The notes: generated by a model not told the origin, from the sequence alone. 64,000 bases of DNA from Impatiens glandulifera (GCF_907164915.1 NW_025919457.1:124001-188000), one strand, 5' to 3'. Positions 1 through 11,600 are shown, counted from the stretch's first letter. Made by a program: numbers and translations.

Positions 1-906
1 GTTACCACCATTAACCGTGTCGCACCCTTCAATGGCTTGAAATCCTCGGCCGCTTTCCCAGCCATCAAGAAGTCCGAGAACGATTTCACCTCCATCTCTA
101 CCAACGGAGGAAGAGTGCAGTGCATTCAGGTACATATAATATAACGACTTCAATTCTCACTTAAAAACGTCTTAAATTTAAATTATTTGGGTCATCATTT
201 AATTAATTAATCATACTCATGTATGTAATATTTTATTTTTAATATTCAGGTGTGGCCAACAACTGGGTTGAAGAAATTCGAGACATTATCGTACTTGCCA
301 CCTCTGACCGAAGAACAATTGGCCAAGGAAGTGGATTACCTTCTTCGCAACAATTGGGTTCCTTGCCTTGAATTCCAATTGGAGGTTATAATATTTCACC
401 CTATATTTCTTTTGACAAAATCATAAAACTATGGTAAAAACAGTTTAGTATAATAAAAAATGTAAAAAAAGAATATAATGAATCTAAGGGGTTATTCATA
501 ATAGATTTGTTTGAATAAATTTGGATATTTTAATCTTGCTAAGTGAAATTCTATTGGTAAAATGAATTAATGAAACTAGTACATTAAACTCTATGTAAGG
601 CGTGAGCATTTGAAATAGATCATATAAACAAAGTTGGGGTCTGACGAGAATGTTTATGTTTGTTAGGAGTTGAATGGATTCGTCCACAGAGAATACAACA
701 GCTCTCCAGGGTACTATGATGGAAGATATTGGACAATGTGGAAGCTACCCATGTTCGGGTGCACTGACTCGAGTCAAGTTTTGAAGGAGTTGGCCGAGGC
801 CAAGAAGGCTTACCCATCCGCATTCGTGCGTATCATTGGATTCGACAACAAGCGTCAAGTCCAGTGCATCTCCTTCATTGCAGCCAAGCCCGACGGTTAC
901 AAATAA
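1..906 (+). CDS. RBCS: Ribulose-1,5-bisphosphate carboxylase small subunit, copy 1 (5' truncated by window edge)
   Basis: This gene encodes the nuclear small subunit of Rubisco, imported into chloroplasts to assemble with RbcL. Exons are 1-129, 250-384 and 667-906, with GT/AG introns at 130-249 and 385-666. The window opens at codon 14 of the transit peptide, as judged from copy 2, so the start codon lies outside. Visible signatures are the processing-site region [11 protein letters not shown], the mature N-terminal part [11 protein letters not shown], and the C-terminal exon with [19 protein letters not shown] and [15 protein letters not shown]. Intron 1 falls after the second residue of the mature protein and intron 2 after EFQLE, the usual dicot positions. 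Over the shared part its protein is identical to copy 2; the exon differences seen are silent. This points to recent duplication or gene conversion. Confidence 0.96.
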
Positions 907-2310
907 ATTTATATGCACTAGCTACAAACGAGAATTATTATGTTTTCGATAAGACTCGTCCCAACCAATTACCAATATGTATTCTCCTTCTGTTATTTGA
1001 ATCATTGTCATTAGTTTGATGATGATTTGTACTCTATTCTACGTGATTTTGTATTTACCATTTTTAGTGAATTTGAATGTATGTTTGTTATTGTTATCAT
1101 TGTTTTACTTTAAATTGTTCAAGTTGCAATTCACAAATCATTTAAACTTTTATTTTATTGTATTCTTACAATAATTCACTATAAGCAAAGTTTACGACTT
1201 CTTAGAAAAATTCGAAGGTAAATAGTAAATACAGTTTTTAATTGCTTGAATTAGTATAATATACTATTGTATTTAATTTTTTTAAAAATAAAGTAGATGT
1301 ATTTTTGCATTTTAATTGATATATTGAGTGATTTGATGATATAAAATAACAATTCAAAATCAAACAAGCTCTACAAGTAAATATCAAATAATAATATATA
1401 GATAATTGAATCAATAATGAGGATATTGGGTCCTTCATATCACTCAAATCAAATGTCAAAGACAAGAAAAAATACTAAGAACTTCAAATCAATCAAAAGT
1501 TTTTATAACCACTCAAATTGAAGTTGAATTTTCTTTTAACATGCATCAATGTCAATTTTAAGATTGGTGCCTTCCACTTTTAATATATTTTCCTTATTGG
1601 CCATTTATTTTACTCAACTATGCGATCTACACTTTTGTCATATTTTGATATTAAGATTTTGTATATTTCTTTAGCCACACTAAGTTAATTCTCTTTTTGT
1701 ATTTTTTAACTTTTTTTTAATAATCTAATTTTCGCCCGCAATATAAATTGAGATAAAATATTTTAACACGGAAACTTGTCATCACTTTTCACAATACCTA
1801 CTCATTTGTTAGGTAATTTATTGTGTTTTTCATAACTTACTTGTCTTAATATTTCTTAACCGATACTGGTTAAAATCATAAGTTTTATTTTCTACTTTTA
1901 GAAGGTTATTTCATCAAAGAAAATAAATAGCTGAGGAAGCATCGAGATGCAAGAAGGAATCATTCCAAACGAAGGACTGAAAGAGACTTAACAAACAAAA
2001 AATTAAACATCAAATTGAAATTGCTCACTTCAAAACATATTTCATATATAAATGGACAATGTATAATTAAAGATATAAGAATTTCTTCATGGAAAAAATA
2101 CATACATGTGTTGACAATGACGACTGTCTTCTTTGTAAGATTCATGTATGATAACCTGAGGAATGGCACACTATTTGAAGTAAATAATATAGTATTTCAA
2201 GATTTTCACAATAAAACAAAATAATGCCATGTCCTGATTTAAGACAAGATAACAATATAATGAACAAAAACCTAGCTCATACAATTGTAATTATTATTTT
2301 GTAACATATA
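907..2310. repeat. 3' flank of RbcS copy 1, part of the tandem duplication
   Basis: This non-coding AT-rich stretch is collinear with 6963-8235 downstream of RbcS copy 2. Shared landmarks include the block around 1930-1980, matching 7870-7920, and the block at 2205-2280, matching 8145-8220. Small indels separate the copies. It defines a segmental duplication of which RbcS is the only gene. No independent coding region is supported. Confidence 0.8.
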
Positions 2311-2399
2311 TCACTAGTAAAACTAGCATTTAACCCGTGGATTTGCACGAAATGCACGAGTAATAATATAAAAAACAGTGAAAAAAATTACGGATAACA

Positions 2400-2840
2400 T
2401 TTTTAATTTTATTTTTAACCGTTTTAAGTTTATGAATGGGTCAACCCACAGTCCGACCCAAGTATCCAAATTAACCACATCTTTCGACCCGACAATCCGG
2501 ACACTTTAAAAACTAAGCATCATTATATATATATATATATATAGATTAGTTAGTTAAAAAGTTAAACTTATATTAATATTAAAACGTCCTGCGTTTATCA
2601 AATTTGATGTTGAATTTAAAATATAAAGTCTTTGTAGCTTAGTTGGTTAAAGAGTTGTACTTGTTTTTGTTAGGTTGCAAGTTCAAAACATACCTCTAGC
2701 ATTTTTAATTTTATTTTTAACCGTTTTAAATTTAAAAACGGGTCAAACCCACAATCCGACCCAAGTATCCAAATTAACCACAGCTCTCTACCCGGCAATC
2801 CGGACACTTTAAAAATTTAGCATCATTATACATATAGATA
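2400..2840 (+). repeat. Two forward units of a tRNA-like (SINE-like) dispersed repeat
   Basis: Two diverged units (about 2400-2545 and 2635-2830) share AACCGTTTTAA, the GGGTCAACCCACA region, GACCCAAGTATCC and ATTAACCACA, and the first ends in a (TA)n tail. The second is preceded by TAGCTTAGTTGG at 2635-2646, a perfect match to the pol III box A consensus TRGCNNAGYNGG. GTTCAAAAC at 2681-2689 resembles box B. The spacing of about 45 bp is that of a tRNA gene. The same family occurs in reverse at 4250-5340 and forward at 17580-17880. Confidence 0.6.
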
Positions 2841-3027
2841 TTTATTTCAGCCAATATTTATTTAAATATTGTATGTATTTACTATTATTGATAAAAAAAA
2901 ATCCGGAATAAATATAGACGGATTAGTTAGTAACGGTAACCAGCTATATTTATTGTGAATTAATAAACGCCACAATAAATACGGTCATTATTAATTGTTT
3001 ATTAAAAAATATATATTTTAATGTTTA

Positions 3028-3870
3028 TTAAAAAATATATAATAAATATTTATTATTTTAATATAATATAATTAAAATTTTATTTATAAAATTTATTAAT
3101 TCTTGTAATTTAATATTATTATATATTTAATTTATTAGTTAGAGAATTAAATAAGAGAAGGAATACAAAATGTTTTAAATGTATTTATATGTTTAAAATA
3201 TATAATAATTATTATTATTATTATTTTAATATAATATAGTTAAAATTTTTATTTATAAAATTTATTAATTATTTTATTTTAATATTATTATATATTTAAT
3301 TTATTAGTTAGAGAATTAAATAAGAGAAGGAATACAAAAAGTTTTAAATATATTTGTATGTTTAAAATATATAATAATTATTATTTTAATAAAATATAAA
3401 TAAAATTTTATTTATAAAATTTATTAATTATTATGTTGTTAATATTATTATATATTTTATTATTTTAATATAATATAAATAAAATTATATTATTAAAATT
3501 TATTAATTCTTACATTGTTAATGTTATTATATATTTAATATTTTAGTTAGAGAAATAAATGAGATAAATAATTTTAAACATATAATAAATATTTATTAAT
3601 TAACTATAATATAATTAAAATTTTATTTATAAAATTTATTAATTCTTGTATTATTAATATTATTACATATTTAATTTATTAGTTAGAGAATTAAATAAGA
3701 TGAAGAATAAAAAAAAATAAATGTATTTGTATTTTTAAAATATATAATAGACATTATTATTTTAGTATAATGTAATTATATTATTATAATATAATTTAAA
3801 TTTATTTATAAAATTTATTATATATTTAATTTAATAGTTAGAAAATTAAATGAGTGAAAGAATATAAAAA
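3028..3870. repeat. AT-rich tandem array, about five diverged units of 136-239 bp
   Basis: A unit containing GTTAGAGAATTAAATAAGA, a TTTAAAATATATAATA block and TTATTTATAAAATTTATTAAT recurs. The GTTAG landmark occurs at 3138, 3307, 3546, 3682 and 3837, giving spacings of 169, 239, 136 and 155 bp. Units are diverged with indels. The array is nearly all A/T and non-coding. Confidence 0.75.
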
Positions 3871-4249
3871 ATTTTATTCGTTTTTTCTTATTCAAACCAA
3901 CCCACGATTTGACCTATACAGCCATATCTAATTTTACTTACATAAATATCCAAATTAACTCATGCTTCAACTCGAGAATCTAAATTTAAGCATTATTTTA
4001 TTTTTATATATAATATATATATTCCAATAAAATCATTAATTAATATTGTAAGTTATATATTCTCCAGTTTTCATGATAGTTCTACATATATGGTAATGGT
4101 CAGTTTTAAGATATTCAAACATAATTTAGGCAATGGAGTAGGTGGTACAGGACCACTAGGCCTTGCATCGGAGTTGAATTACCTAAGTATCGTAGCTTGA
4201 TTAATTTTTGTTCATTTAAACAAGTTCAATTAATTAATATATATATATA

Positions 4250-4785
4250 TAATGATACTTAATTTTGAAAGTATTTAGATTGCTAGATCGATAATTGTGA
4301 CTAATTTGGATATATATGTAAAAGTAAATGAATATTTGGGTCGGATTCTGGGTTGACCCGCCTATAAACTTGAATCGGTTAAAAATAAAATTAAAAATGT
4401 TATAGGAATGTTTCGAACTCACAACCTAACAAAATAAAACAAGTAGACTCTTTAACCAACTAGGCTAATAACATTTTATATTTTAAATTCAATACCAAAT
4501 TTGATGAACGCGGAACATTTTTATTTGAAAGTGTTCAAATTGCTGGGTCGAGAGTTGTGGTTAATTTGGATATATATGTAAGATTAAATGAGTACTTGGG
4601 TCGGATTCTGGGTTGACCCGCCCATAAACATAAAACGGTTAAAAATAAAATTAAAAATGCTATAGGTATATTTCGAACTCGCAACCTAACAAAACAAATA
4701 CAACTCTTTAACCAACTAGGCTAATAACACTTTATATTTTAAAAATCAACACCAAATTTGATGAATGCGGGACATTTTTAACTAA

Positions 4786-4823
<38 letters not shown>

Positions 4824-5340
4824 GATGCTTAATTTTGAAAGTGTCTGGATTATCGAGTCGAGAGTTGTGGTTAATTTGGATATATATGTGAGAGTAAATG
4901 GATACTTGAGTCGAATTCTAGGTTGACCCCCCATAAACTTAAAACGGTTAAAACTAAAATTAAAATGTTATAGATATGTTTCAAACTCGCAGCTTAACAA
5001 AACAAATACAATTATTTAACCAACTAAACTAATAACACTTTATATTTTTAATTCAACACCAAATTTGATGAATGCGGGACATTTTTAACTAATCGGATTT
5101 CCGGGCCGAGAGTTGTGGTTAATTTGGATATATATTTGAGAGTAAATGGATACTTGGGTCGGATTCTAGGTTGACCCGCCCATAAACTTAAAACGGTTAA
5201 AAATAAAATTAAAAATGCTATAGATATGTTTCGAACTCGCATCCTAAAAAAACAAGTAAAATTCTTTAACCAACTAGGCTAATAACACTTTATATTTTAA
5301 AATCAACACCAAATTTGATGAACGCAGGACGTTGTAACAA
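4250..5340 (-). repeat. Tandem array of four reverse tRNA-like (SINE-like) units
   Basis: Four units of about 250-300 bp share, on the minus strand, box A TAGCCTAGTTGG (plus-strand positions 4456-4467, 4712-4723, a mutated copy at 5020-5031, and 5270-5281) and a box-B-like GAGTTCGAAA. A conserved body follows, containing CGGGTCAACCCAGAATCCGA and AACCACAACTCTCGACC. An expanded (TA)n tract sits at about 4786-4820. Read on the minus strand this looks like a tRNA-derived head, body and simple AT tail. Tandem arrangement is unusual for a SINE, so array expansion by recombination is inferred. Confidence 0.65.
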
Positions 5341-5384
5341 TATATTATTATTCATGTGCATCGCACGGGAATCTTCCTAGTTTT

Positions 5385-5758
5385 TTTTAAATCACTCTGT
5401 ATTTGCATAAGGAAATTTGGCGACAAAAAAAATGAATTTTTTTATATATAATGTTTTGGAATTTTGAATAATTATGATAGTTTTATATTTTAATTTTAAA
5501 CTATCATGTTTTGAGTATTTAATATGTATGAAAGTTTGAAATTTTTATTTTGAAAATAAAATTTAGTTTGAATTCGAGTTCGAGTTTTAAATGTAATTTT
5601 ATTTAAGCTTTCGAGTCCATCCAAGTTTATAGATAAATAATTCAAGTTTTCGAATTAAAAAATTATAAACTCGTTCAAATTGGAGCTAATAAAATATTGA
5701 ATCGAGTTCGAGCTTGAATTGAAAACTAAATTTTATTTTCTGAAGAGGTATCCTTACC
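5385..5758. other. Spacer upstream of RbcS copy 2
   Basis: AT-rich sequence leads into the RbcS promoter. A short match (ATCACTCTGTATTTG near 5392) also occurs at about 9285, so the duplicated block extends past the repeat island. No gene was seen. Confidence 0.5.
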
Positions 5759-5872
5759 GATAAGCCCCCTATCATCATAAGGTCTAAAATGTCCCATAAC
5801 CCATAAGGCAATTGTACACCAATGAAATAGAAAGAAATATCACATAAGACTTTCACCTCCCTTATTATAAAA
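5759..5872 (+). promoter_or_regulatory. RbcS copy 2 promoter: I-box, CCAAT and TATA box
   Basis: GATAAG at 5759-5764 is an I-box core, typical of light-regulated RbcS promoters. A CCAAT-like element lies near 5819. TATAAAA at 5866-5872 is 69 bp upstream of the ATG, placing the transcription start near 5900 with a leader of about 40 nt. No CACGTG G-box was seen in this stretch. Function is inferred from the motif set and position. Confidence 0.7.
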
Positions 5873-5940
5873 TCCTCACCAGTCATCTCATTTCTCTCAA
5901 CAAACCAAAACAAATCAAGTCTAGAAGAGAAAAAAAAAAC

Positions 5941-6962
5941 ATGGCTGCTTCTACTTCTATGGTCTCAACTGCCGCGGCAGTTACCACCATTAACCGTGTC
6001 GCACCCTTCAATGGCTTGAAATCCTCGGCCGCTTTCCCAGCCATCAAGAAGTCCGAGAACGATTTCACCTCCATCTCCACCAACGGAGGAAGAGTGCAGT
6101 GCATTCAGGTACATATAATATAACGAGTTCAATTCTCACTTAAAAAACGTCTTAAATTTAAACTCTTTGGTCATCGTTTAATTAATTAATCATACTCATG
6201 TATGTAATCTTTTATTTTTAATATTCAGGTGTGGCCAACAACTGGGTTGAAGAAATTCGAGACATTATCGTACTTGCCACCTCTGACCGAAGAACAATTG
6301 GCCAAGGAAGTGGATTACCTTCTTCGCAACAATTGGGTTCCTTGCCTTGAATTCCAATTGGAGGTTATAATATTTCACCCTATATTTCTTTTGACAAAAT
6401 CATAAAATTATGGTAAAAACAGTTTAGTATAATAAAAAAAAAGTAAAAAATGAAATATAATGAATTGTTAATAATTGATTTCTTTGAATAAATTTGGATA
6501 TTTTAATCTTGATCGGTGTTAATTTGAAATAATGTGTTTTATTGGTAAAATGAATCAAGGAAACTAGTACGACTCATTAAACTCTGTGTAAGGCATTAAG
6601 AAAGAAAAGAAAGAATATTGAAATGTTTTGGTTAATAAATTGAATGATAAGATTATATAATCAAAGTTTTGGTCGTTAGTTGCTAGTGGTTAATAATTGA
6701 TGAAAATGTTTATGTTTGTTAGGAATTGAATGGATTCGTTCACAGAGAATACAACAGTTCCCCAGGATACTATGATGGAAGATATTGGACAATGTGGAAG
6801 CTACCCATGTTCGGGTGCACTGACTCGAGTCAAGTTTTGAAGGAGTTGGCCGAGGCCAAGAAGGCTTACCCATCCGCATTCGTCCGTATCATTGGATTCG
6901 ACAACAAGCGTCAAGTCCAGTGCATCTCCTTCATTGCAGCCAAGCCCGACGGTTACAAATAA
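5941..6962 (+). CDS. RBCS: Ribulose-1,5-bisphosphate carboxylase small subunit, copy 2 (complete precursor)
   Basis: Exons are 5941-6108 (56 codons), 6229-6363 (45 codons) and 6723-6962 (79 codons plus TAA), giving a 180-residue precursor, the usual length. Residues 1-54 form a Ser/Ala/Thr-rich chloroplast transit peptide ending GGRVQC. The mature chain starts [18 protein letters not shown], where most angiosperms have Met as the first mature residue. The final exon carries [20 protein letters not shown] and [17 protein letters not shown], diagnostic of the family. Introns are 120 and 359 bp with GT/AG ends. The protein associates with RbcL in the stroma and supports carboxylase activity. The ATG was chosen because it opens the transit peptide and follows an A-rich leader downstream of a TATA box. 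Confidence 0.97.
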
Positions 6963-8235
6963 ATTTATATGCACTAGCTACCAACGAGAATTATTATGTT
7001 TTCGATAAAACTCGTCCCAATCAATTACCCATATGTATTCTCCTTCTGTTATTTGAATCATTGTCATTAGTTTGATGATGATTTGTACTCTATTCTAAGT
7101 GTTTTTGTATTTACCATTTTAAGTGAAGTTCAATGTATGTTTGTTTGTTATTGTTATCATTGTTCTACTTTAATTTGTTCAAGTTGCAATTCATAAAATC
7201 ATTTAAACTTTTTTATTTTGTTTTGTTTTCTTACAATAATTCATTAATATTAAAGTTTATGAAATATTGACTTCTTAGAAAATAAAAAATCAGGGTGAGT
7301 AAATGAAGAAGAAGAAGCATTGAACCATAACTCACTATAAGACCTTCTCAAATTTAATTGATATATTGAATGATTTGATGATATTAAAAACAATTCAAAA
7401 TCAAACAAGATCTACAACTAAATATCAAATAAAAATATCTAGATCATTGAATCAATTATGAGGATATTGGGTCCTTCATCACTCAAATCAAATGTCAAGA
7501 CAAGAACAAATACTAAGCTTCAAATCAATCAAAGTTCTTATAACCTCTCAAATTGAAGATGATTTTCCTTTTTCTTTTAACATGCATCAATATCACTTTC
7601 AAGCTTGGTGTCTTCCACTTTATATTTTGGCCATTCTTTTATTCAACTATGTAATCTACACTTTGGTCATATTTTGATAATAAGGTTTTGTATATGTTTT
7701 TAGTCTCCCTAAGTTAACTCTTTTTTCGTATTTTTTTTTACTTTTCTTTTAATAATCTAATTTTCATCAACAATGTGTTTTTCATATCTTACTTGTCTTA
7801 ATATTTCTTAACCGTTAAGAAGTTTAATGTTCTACATTTTAGAAGGTTATTTCATCAAAAAAAAAAATAGTTGAGGAAGCATCGAGATACAAAAGGAGTC
7901 ATACCAAACGAAGGAGAGAAAGAGATGTAACAAACAAAACAAATATCCAATTGAAATTGCTCACTCCAAAACATATTTCATAAATGGTCGACAATGTATA
8001 ATTAAAGATATAAGAATTTCTTCATCGAAAAATACATACAACATGTGTTGACAATGACGACTGTCTTCTTTGTAAGAATCATGTATGATGAACCTGAAGG
8101 AATGGCACACTATTTGAAGAAAATAATATAGTATTTGAAGATTTTCACAATAAAACAAAATAATGCCATGTCCTGATTTAAGACAAGATAACAATATAAT
8201 GAACAAAAACCTAGCTCATACAAAGTAGTTATTAT
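6963..8235. repeat. 3' flank of RbcS copy 2, duplicate of 907-2290
   Basis: Collinear with the flank of copy 1 and including the RbcS 3' UTR. Similarity continues to about 8235, next to a shared TCACTAGTAAAA motif (2311 and 8243), where the two copies diverge. Only frame-shadow ORFs occur; no gene was seen. Confidence 0.78.
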
Positions 8236-8239
8236 TTCG

Positions 8240-9192
8240 CAATCACTAGTAAAAAATGATGTTCTACCGTCTGAAAATTCGGTCAGTATGACTCTGAGTT
8301 GTGCCAAGTGTGAAAGTGTAAACCAAAACCCTATATATATTACACATTCTAACAAATTCCCCCCAAAAAATATAATTTTGTATCAAATTAGAACTCTTTA
8401 CCAATCCAAAATTTCACACTTCTTTTATCTGCTAAAAAAATGAGATCATCAGAAGTTTACAACTTTATTTTTTTTAAATTTTTTTGATGGGTTAACTATT
8501 TTTAGGGTATTTCTATCTGATACAAGTAGATCAGTAATTAAATGATACATTATCAGATAATACTAAAAGAAAGTAGGGTAGATTATAAAAAAAACGCACA
8601 CATATCACAAAAATAACTCTACTCTATTTCGATGACAGAAGACGAGACAGATCACCCATAAATGCCACAGAAAATTAATACTGACGTTATTTCAAACCCG
8701 TCTGTATTTATTTCGGTCTTTATTAATCAATATCGTCTCGTACTGTTATTGATAAATAAATCCGAAATAAATACGACGGATTAAGTCAGTAGTAACTGTC
8801 ATAGTAAATACATCGGTATTAATCAGTAACGTTTATATATATTTATTGCGGATTAATAAAGGCCACAATAAATACCGTCGCTATTAGTTGTTTATTAAAA
8901 AATATTATATATTTTATGTTTATTAAAAATTAAGTTTTTTTTAAAATTCTGAAACTGACATTTAAATTAAATAAGGTTATATATTCAAATATTAATAGAT
9001 TATATATAATAGAATATATATATATATATATATATATTCCAAAAAAATATATCATTAATTAACATTGTAAATTTTATGTTGCTCCAGTTAATATATTCAA
9101 ACATAATTTAGGCGATGGTGTAGGTGGTATTGGACGACTGGTGTAGGCCTTGCATCGGAGATGAATTACCGAAGTATAGTAATTGTATCATT
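8240..9192. repeat. Transposon-like remnant with CCGTCG/GACGG subterminal motifs
   Basis: It begins near CACTAGTAAAAAATGATG (8243) and contains repeated short motifs in both orientations (GACGGATTA, AATACCGTCGCTATTAG, and ATAAAGGCCACAATAAATAC). This is a pattern seen in subterminal regions of CACTA-type elements. The stretches 8690-8920 and 9030-9190 are homologous to 2840-3015 and 4020-4200. No transposase or matching opposite terminus was found, so the superfamily is tentative. Confidence 0.4.
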
Positions 9193-9197
9193 TTCTC

Positions 9198-9283
9198 AAT
9201 TAACCCTTTTCTTTATTAACTTTTCTTGAATTTCTTTTAGAATTAACCCTTTTCTTTATTAACTTTTCTTGAATTTCTTTTAG
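9198..9283. repeat. Perfect 43-bp tandem duplication
   Basis: The 43-bp block at 9198-9240 is repeated without change at 9241-9283. The block begins AATTAACCCTTTTC and ends TTTCTTTTAG. The identity implies a very recent event or an assembly artefact. Confidence 0.9.
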
Positions 9284-10690
9284 ATCACTTTGTATTTGTT
9301 TATGACTATTTGTTACTTTTTTTTCCTGCATCTCTTATATAAGCGTTTTCTTGGCTAAGGGTTTTCTTCGATTAATCACCTCTAAATTTTGAATTTAACG
9401 CTATGTTCTCGTCTCAATCACATTTCTATGATTTTGAGGCTAAATACTTTTTATGTCAAATCTAAATTAGAAATGAAAGAATTTTCTTGTCTAATTTCAC
9501 GCATCTTATTTTATAATAAGAAAGTTTATATTAATTTATAACATAAATCAAATATCATAAAAAAGAATAAAAAACGGGACGAATGTAAAATTTTGAGACG
9601 TTGCATCAAGAGTCTCAGGACAAAAAATTAACATTGAAAAATGAAATTAAACGGTTCATACATACGATTGGTGATAAATTGTACAGAATAACCTTGCAAA
9701 TCTCAGGTTATGATGCTCTAAGAAAAAAATCTATATCATCTTGTATAAAATTTTCAAGTAACAAATTCAGTTGGATGTCTACAAAAAAAAATTGATTATC
9801 AACTCTCATATTCTTATGTCATCTTATAGAATGAGTAGTTTTGAACATAAATATAACCATGAAACCTTGGTGTTGGTGGAAAATAACATAAAACCTTGAA
9901 TCCTTGTCATCTTATAGAACGAGTAGTTTTTTGAAAAGTTAGTGTTGGTGAAAAATAACATAAAACATTAATCAAGATCTTTTTTCATTGACTTTTTAAA
10001 GAGATTTTTCATACTTGCATTTTTCCATCTAGAAAATCCACATATTTTATAATATTGTATATTTTAAAGGTCTTTCTCTGATATAACATACCACTATTAT
10101 TACAATCTACTTTTTTATAAGAAAAATTAATATCTCTAAGAAACTTTTTAGACTCGTAATATAAATTTTGGAGATGGACATTTTCCGATAATGTTTTTTC
10201 CTTCAATAATTTCAGCAACATGTTAAATGATATATGTGTCTATTGTCCAACATTTTTGAGATGAGGTAACTTTAATAATGTTGATGTTTTTTAAATCCTT
10301 GATTATTTTAACAAAAGGTTCATTCGAAATATTTAACATCTTATAAAAAATAAAACTTAGCATATTAATGTGGTTCTTCATTATTCCTAATATCGCGAAG
10401 GTTTGGAAACCTCTAAATCATCTTCAACATCATCATCTTCTTCTAAATTATTATCATAGTCATCTTTTACACAATTATTCATATCATCTTTTAAACTATA
10501 AAAAAATCATATTACCACATAACACACGGATAATCGTTTAAAACAGTTTGTGATTAAAATTTCGATTTTAAAACTGATTTGAGAAGAAATAAGCTATCAA
10601 ATAGCTTCTTTATATTTTATATAATTGATTGATACTAAAACAAGAATACTAACAGTTCGTTTTTTTTAACCAAATCAAAACTTAAAATTT
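9284..10690. other. AT-rich intergenic stretch with a small tandem repeat
   Basis: No gene is supported. At 9816-9980 a segment of about 90 bp is present twice, sharing GTCATCTTATAGAA and GTTGGTG(G)AAAATAACATAAAAC. A 70-residue Lys-rich minus-strand ORF (10009-10221) continues upstream into stop-ridden sequence encoding an acidic Asp/Glu stretch (about 10400-10500). It may be a decayed transposon gene, but I recognise no family. Confidence 0.45.
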
Positions 10691-11600
10691 TAATTATTTT
10701 TAAAAATTTTGATTTTGATCAAACATGATTGAAATGGATCAAACATGATACAAACAGTTATCCAACATGATTACAATCATGTTGGAATGTGTTTTGGGTT
10801 GTAATTCAAGAGAATTAGCCCAATAACAGTAAATACGATTTTTTGGTTTTAAAAAATCAAATTTGAGTTTTTTCTGTTTTAGCTTAATTGATTGTTTGTA
10901 ACTTATCCAAAAAGTTCATAATTATCCAAGGATGGATTTCCAACCATAAAATACCATAAACAACAAACATACAAGCTTACGCAATTTGAAAAATAAAACT
11001 TTCAAATTTAAACTGTAAATATGAATTAAAGGGTGATTGGAACCTTATCGATGATTGAAGAACACTCTTTGATCCTTAGGAAAACTTTTGGGATGCTCAG
11101 ATCCAAATTTTAAGACCTTATACGAAATTTTCAAAAAATCAGAAACTTTGAGCTTCAATGACGGATTTTTGAAAACTTTATATTCAAGGCTTGACAAGTT
11201 ATCTATTGGTTTCGGAATAACTTAGGGGATGTATTTATAACATCCCTGAGTCGGTGGAAGTTTCAAGTGGACTGAATTATCTAAAAGTATTAATGACGTT
11301 TTGGCTGTTCTTGAGTCAACTTGGAGATATATAGACAAATCACCCCTATATAAGTAGGAGAAATGATCACTGAAGTAAGGTGATCATTTCAACTTTTGAA
11401 TCAACTAAAAATGTTGACTGAGGAGGAAGTTCCAAAAATGGAAAATCAAAGATGGGTCTTTGATCTTATCTCCCCGGCATCGCGATGAATAATGTTGCCA
11501 TGTCGTTTCATGCGTGTTGGGTCCTTCCGTTGGTGGTCCGTCCAACGTCGTTGGCGTTTGGGCGTTCTAGTGGGAAAAATAACATTTTTTAAATTCTAAT
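10690..11600. repeat. Dispersed repeat related to 42.7-43.8 kb (possible LTR remnant)
   Basis: This stretch shares short blocks and layout with 42720-43790: GATCAAACATGAT, a segment around AGAACACTC, a TATTTATA box, and a GC-richer end with the CGTCGTT(G)G and GGCGTTTGG motifs (11545-11570 against 43575-43625). The two look like diverged copies of one long repeat. Coding sequence was not found. A (AAT)n tract follows at 11701-11727. Confidence 0.4.

Larger units (their letters stand above)
2319..5384. repeat. Repeat island with inverted termini between the RbcS copies
   Basis: The left edge (about 2319-2365) and the right edge (about 5338-5384) are imperfect inverted copies sharing AAAACTAG, CCCGTG(N)GATTTGCAC/CCCGTGCGATGCAC and a TAATAATATA tail. 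Inside are forward tRNA-like units on the left, an AT-rich tandem array in the middle and reverse tRNA-like units on the right. Pieces at 2840-3015 and 4020-4200 have counterparts at 8690-8920 and 9030-9190 in the second duplicate. The island is therefore either an old element partly lost from copy 2, or several nested insertions. A related terminus recurs near 17186. No transposase is visible. Confidence 0.55.

Noticed and set aside
8243..9192. A complete CACTA transposon
   Set aside because: A CACTA-like start and subterminal motifs exist, but no matching opposite end, 3-bp TSD or transposase was found, so only a remnant is reported.
10009..10221. Lys-rich 70-codon minus-strand frame
   Set aside because: No recognisable family, AT-rich composition, and stop-ridden continuation upstream. 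At most a decayed transposon gene.
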